Assembly (NCBI GenBank): GCA_018882825.1
Contig: VERC01000010.1
Location: forward strand, 1-18,979
Source: Acidimicrobiia bacterium
GTDB lineage: Bacteria; Actinomycetota; Acidimicrobiia; Acidimicrobiales; Acidimicrobilacustridaceae
DNA: 18,979 nt
Reading direction: 5' to 3'
A program made the position numbers and the translations under genes. Of this stretch, positions 15,416-18,979 are shown piece after piece. The notes below the pieces were generated by a model. It saw only the letters and a program-made list of their open reading frames with translations. It was not told the DNA's origin and made no database searches. Position 1 is the first letter of the stretch. Each line of letters begins with the position of its first letter.

Positions 15416-18400
15416 TCATCCGTGCTTGCGCAGGGCCAGATGGAAGCTGGTGAAGACCCGACCGTCGTGCTCCAGCACGATGTGGGGGGCGCCGTCGTAG
15501 TCGAGACGGTGCATCCACAGCCCTCCCAGCCGGTCGACCTTGGCGTGCTGGGCCGCCGAGACCTCGGCGAAGGGGACGACGGTGGCCATGGTGGCGGCCG
15601 AGACCGAGGGGTCGAAGGGCTCGAGGAGTGACCAGTCCCGCTCCCCCACGAACAGGTCCTCGATCTCGTCCGCCCCGAACAGCAGGACGCCGGGGAACCC
15701 GGGCGGGGGGCCCGAGATGCGGAACTCGGTGGACAGTGACAGGACGCCCCCGGGCTTGAGCACCCGGAAGATCTCGTCCAGTGCGCGTTCCACATCGGAG
15801 CGCTCGCCGAAGTGTTCGACGGAACTGGAGGAGAACACACCGTCGAAGGAGCCATCGGGCAGGTCGAGGTGGAGGGCATCCATGTGCCGGACCTCGAGGC
15901 GGGAGGGCTCCCACGGGGACGGCCAGTGCCGACCCGGGTCGGTGAGCATCGTGGCATTGGCGCTCTCCTCCCACCCCTCCGACAGGTACAGGTCGGTGGC
16001 CAGGACGTGTCGCGCGTGGCGGGTGAGGTGGAACAGGGTGGGCTCGTTCCCGGCACCCACCCCGAGGAAGCGGGCGGACCCGTCGAGCAGTCCCGCCTCA
16101 CCGAAGGCGAGGACCGCCATGGTCACCTCCCAGTACTTGCGCCATTCGACGCCGTCGGGGAACCCGGGGCCGAAGCGGAGCAGTTCGTGGGGGAGAACCT
16201 CTCGCATGACCTCGCGGAACCTCGGTGAGGCGAAGTCCTCGAGCTCGCACACCTTGGCCAACGACGGCCGGTGGTCGGGTCCGACGACGGGACGAACCGG
16301 CGACTTCTCGACACGGGCGCCGCGGCGGGAGAGTCCCTCGCACAACCAGTCGACGGTGGTCCGCACCGAACGGGCCAGTGTCGTCGGGTCGACCCGGGCC
16401 GCCAGCGCCCGGCGCTGCTCGCGCAGCACACGATCGGTTCCTCGCCGGGTCGTCCATTCGATGCTCCGCCGCACCGCATCGGGGTCGTCCACCGAGAACA
16501 TCCACCGACCGTCACCCAGCAACTCCCGGTGGGCGGCGATGTCGGAGACGACGACCGGCGTGCCCCGCTCCACCGCCTCCACCACCGGCAACGAGTAGCC
16601 CTCCTGTCGGGAGGGCACGACCACGACCTCGGCCCGACCCATCAGGGCATCGAGTTGGGCGTCGCCGATCAACGACCGCAGCACCAACCGATCGGCGGGG
16701 AGTCCGAGCGCCCGGGCCGTGACGGACAGCGCCTTCGTCTGGGCGGGCGTGACATTGGCGACGACCACCACTCCCGGGTCGTCACGGCGACGGGCGGCGG
16801 CGGCCAGGGCCCCCATCACACCCACGGCCAGGTTCTTGTGCACGAGACCGTTGCCGACCACCAGCAGCCAGCGGTCGAAGGGGAGCCCGAGATCGCCGGC
16901 GGGATCACCGGCCACCGGTCGCGGTTCGGCGCCGGTGCGCAGCAGTCGCGCCGTCTCGAGACCCAGCGCCTCCGCCTCCGCCTCGGCCGCCCCCGACAGG
17001 GTGAGGACCCGATCGAACCGGGCCAGACACTCGAGTCCGAACTGGTAGTGGAAGAACTCCGCGGGAGTGCGGAGGAACTCCTCGGGATGGAAACCGACGA
17101 TGGCATCGAGGAAGACGCCGGCCGAGCGGATCTTCGGTGAGGCGACCAGTCGGATCTGCTCGTCGTCGAGCGGATGATGGAACGGGGCCAGTTGCAGGAA
17201 GGCGCCGACGACCGATTCGTCGCCGTCCCACACGCCATCGATCCGCTCGGTCTCCCGATCGCCGGGTTGCGCCAGAGGACCCATGGTGAGGACGCTCACA
17301 TCGGCGGGCACGTACTCGAGGACCTCGCGCAGGATGCTGCGGGCGTGGCTGCGCGTCCCGCACGGGATGAGATCGATGGCCCGGGCATCGATCACCAGTG
17401 CGTGCCGGGACCCGTCCGCTGGTGGACGCCCGGCCACGACGGGGATGGCCGCCAGCCGATCCAGTTCGAGGAGACCTCCGTGGCGTGCCGCCAGTTGCGA
17501 CACCTCCTGCCACTCGGCGGCATCGAGCAGGAGCGGTCCCGAGCGCCGACGGGCCAGGAGTCGACGACGAACCCGCTCCCACGGGTCGGCATCGCCGGTG
17601 GTCCGCACCGGGAGCGACGGCCCGAGGGGCCGACCCGGCCGGGACATGCGGTCCACCCGGGACCGCAGCGCCGTCGGACGGGACCGCCCCCGACGACGCA
17701 ACCACCGGACCTCACGGACGGCGCGCCGCACGAACGGCTCCAGCGGTCGGAGCGGACGGAGGGCACGCACGAGTCGGCCCCCGATGCGCATGCTCCACGA
17801 GGCGCGCACCGCCACCAGGTCGGCCTCCAGCCGCCCGACCGTCGCCTCGGCCGCCACCGCTCGTGCCTCGGCCGCCTCCAGGGCGCGGTCCCGTTCGACC
17901 AGCGCCCGCGACAGCCGGGCATCGACGTCACCGACCTCACGAACCAGCACCGGTCGCGGCAGGAATCCGTCGATGGGCGAGACGGGTGCCGCCAGTCGGT
18001 CGCGGAGTTCGGGGTGATCACCCCGGGCGTAGAAGCGGTTGAGACCGTCGTCGACGGCGAAGTCGTAGCCGGCATCGAGCAGGATCGGTTCCCATGACGC
18101 GAACGACGGGCGATGGGTGCCCGGTTCGATCGATTCGGCCACCACGACCAGCGGTCGGTACCGGTCCCAGTCGTTCCCGAGCAGCACCTCGCGTTCGGCC
18201 CCCTCGACGTCGACCTTGAGGAAGGCGATCGGGTTCCCCCCGGAGTGACGGTCGAGGATCGTCGCCAGGGTCGTGGCCGGACAGCGGACGACGGTCCACG
18301 ATTCGACGTTCACCGGTTCGTTCCTGAGGCTCTGCAGGTCGATCGCCGACAGATCGGGATGGGGCCAGGCGATGTTGAACTCGACTTCGCCCTCGTGGTC

Positions 18401-18655
18401 GGTCACGGCGACGGCGAGGTTGACGTCACTCGGGCGATCGGCCGACAGCGCATCGAAGTTGGGGCCGGGCTCACAGTTGATGCCGTTCCAGCCGCGCTCC
18501 ATGAACAGTCGCGTCACCGACAGGTCGAAAGGATGTCCCGCGCCCACGTCGACCCAGATGTGGTCACGAAGATGACCGACCGCCTTCCACAGACGCACGT
18601 CCTCGAAGTTCTGGGCGTAGGAGATCCGCGGGATGTGGGAGAACGCGTCGGCCAC
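15416..18655 (-). CDS. Three-domain FkbM methyltransferase / GT4 glycosyltransferase / SAM methyltransferase
   Basis: A 1079-residue protein, from a GTG start 14 bases after adk. Residues 1-215 are an FkbM-type methyltransferase, with [18 protein letters not shown] and the diagnostic [16 protein letters not shown] (145-160). Residues about 243-286 form an alanine/glutamate/arginine coiled coil, followed by a very basic segment (about 289-370; [18 protein letters not shown]). A GT-B, GT4-type glycosyltransferase covers about 418-775: [12 protein letters not shown] (601-612) and [19 protein letters not shown], with the E-x7-E pair E685/E693. Residues about 840-1079 are a class I SAM methyltransferase with [10 protein letters not shown] (863-872), [19 protein letters not shown] and FRVLKPGG. 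It has no signal peptide or membrane helix. Likely it extends and O-methylates a surface or storage glycan in the cytoplasm; the substrate is unknown. No other glycan gene is nearby. Confidence 0.85.
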   Translation of the reverse strand: MADAFSHIPRISYAQNFEDVRLWKAVGHLRDHIWVDVGAGHPFDLSVTRLFMERGWNGINCEPGPNFDALSADRPSDVNLAVAVTDHEGEVEFNIAWPHPDLSAIDLQSLRNEPVNVESWTVVRCPATTLATILDRHSGGNPIAFLKVDVEGAEREVLLGNDWDRYRPLVVVAESIEPGTHRPSFASWEPILLDAGYDFAVDDGLNRFYARGDHPELRDRLAAPVSPIDGFLPRPVLVREVGDVDARLSRALVERDRALEAAEARAVAAEATVGRLEADLVAVRASWSMRIGGRLVRALRPLRPLEPFVRRAVREVRWLRRRGRSRPTALRSRVDRMSRPGRPLGPSLPVRTTGDADPWERVRRRLLARRRSGPLLLDAAEWQEVSQLAARHGGLLELDRLAAIPVVAGRPPADGSRHALVIDARAIDLIPCGTRSHARSILREVLEYVPADVSVLTMGPLAQPGDRETERIDGVWDGDESVVGAFLQLAPFHHPLDDEQIRLVASPKIRSAGVFLDAIVGFHPEEFLRTPAEFFHYQFGLECLARFDRVLTLSGAAEAEAEALGLETARLLRTGAEPRPVAGDPAGDLGLPFDRWLLVVGNGLVHKNLAVGVMGALAAAARRRDDPGVVVVANVTPAQTKALSVTARALGLPADRLVLRSLIGDAQLDALMGRAEVVVVPSRQEGYSLPVVEAVERGTPVVVSDIAAHRELLGDGRWMFSVDDPDAVRRSIEWTTRRGTDRVLREQRRALAARVDPTTLARSVRTTVDWLCEGLSRRGARVEKSPVRPVVGPDHRPSLAKVCELEDFASPRFREVMREVLPHELLRFGPGFPDGVEWRKYWEVTMAVLAFGEAGLLDGSARFLGVGAGNEPTLFHLTRHARHVLATDLYLSEGWEESANATMLTDPGRHWPSPWEPSRLEVRHMDALHLDLPDGSFDGVFSSSSVEHFGERSDVERALDEIFRVLKPGGVLSLSTEFRISGPPPGFPGVLLFGADEIEDLFVGERDWSLLEPFDPSVSAATMATVVPFAEVSAAQHAKVDRLGGLWMHRLDYDGAPHIVLEHDGRVFTSFHLALRKHG

Positions 18656-18669
18656 GGTCGGCGCCCCGG

Positions 18670-18979
18670 TCAGCGACCGAGCGCGTCGTCGATCACCGTG
18701 AACACGCGGGTCGCGACCTCGTCCGGCGTCCCCAATCCGTCGACCCGACGCAGGAGACCGGCTCGGTCGTACCAGTCGATCGTCGGCTGGGTCTCCGACG
18801 CATAGGCGGCCAGACGGCGGTTTACCGCCTCGGGCGTGTCGTCGTCGCGCTGCACGACCTCACCGCCACACGAATCGCAGATCCACCCCGAGGCGGGCGG
18901 GTCGACGGTCGAGTACACCCGAGCGCACGACGCGCACACCCGACGTGAGGAGATGCGCTCCAGCACGGCGTCCTCGGGG
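18670..18979 (-). CDS. adk: Adenylate kinase (C-terminal part, cut by window edge)
   Basis: Adenylate kinase equilibrates ATP, ADP and AMP. Only the last 102 codons or so are present. The LID domain has a structural zinc site with C-x2-C-x16-C-x2-C (RRVCASCARVY, then GWICDSCGG). The typical VVQRDDDTPEAVNRRLAAY follows, then a C-terminal helix region with LLRRVDGLGTPDEVATRV. The zinc-bearing LID is the form common in Gram-positive bacteria and many Actinobacteria. The P-loop lies beyond the right edge. Location upstream of infA is standard, but the usual map gene is missing between them. Confidence 0.95.
   Translation of the reverse strand, partial: PEDAVLERISSRRVCASCARVYSTVDPPASGWICDSCGGEVVQRDDDTPEAVNRRLAAYASETQPTIDWYDRAGLLRRVDGLGTPDEVATRVFTVIDDALGR

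Overview
This is a GC-rich window in which every supported gene lies on the minus strand. I see no credible gene on the plus strand and no tRNA, rRNA, CRISPR array or insertion sequence. Read in the direction of transcription (right to left) the order is adk (partial), a 1079-residue three-domain protein, infA, rpmJ, rpsM, rpsK, rpsD, rpoA, rplQ, truA, rplM, rpsI, glmM, a giant glmS-like gene, an acpS-nnrE-nnrD fusion, a CBS-pair gene, alr, tsaE, tsaB, rimI and tsaD (partial). This is the 3' half of the ribosomal-protein/alpha operon joined to the glmM-glmS-nnr-alr-tsa block, an order typical of Actinobacteria. The GC content and the form of the ribosomal proteins and IF-1 fit an early-branching actinobacterium, most likely class Acidimicrobiia. 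The class-level placement is inference.

Region 1 (about 15.4-19.0 kb): the 3' end of adk, then a large gene in the place where actinobacterial genomes usually carry map (methionine aminopeptidase). The gene encodes an FkbM-type methyltransferase, a coiled coil, a GT4-type glycosyltransferase and a second SAM methyltransferase in one chain.

Region 2 (about 12.1-15.4 kb): a probable promoter and hairpin leader, then infA with a probable CTG start, a repeat-rich 117-base spacer, and the tightly packed rpmJ-rpsM-rpsK-rpsD-rpoA-rplQ genes of translation and transcription.

Region 3 (about 10.3-12.1 kb): truA, rplM and rpsI, for tRNA modification and ribosome assembly.

Region 4 (about 2.0-10.3 kb): amino-sugar and cell-wall precursor genes (glmM, glmS-like, alr) with the AcpS/NAD(P)HX-repair fusion and a CBS protein. 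GlmS and GlmM act consecutively to supply glucosamine-1-phosphate for UDP-GlcNAc, and Alr supplies D-alanine for peptidoglycan.

Region 5 (1-2.0 kb): tsaE-tsaB-rimI-tsaD with overlapping stops and starts. TsaB, TsaD and TsaE make the t6A modification of ANN-decoding tRNAs.

The main oddities are the three-domain glycan protein in the map position, a GlmS-like protein almost twice the usual length, two probable CTG start codons (infA and glmM), a triple AcpS-NnrE-NnrD fusion, and a structured, repeat-bearing infA-rpmJ spacer. No gene-free stretch exceeds about 120 bases.
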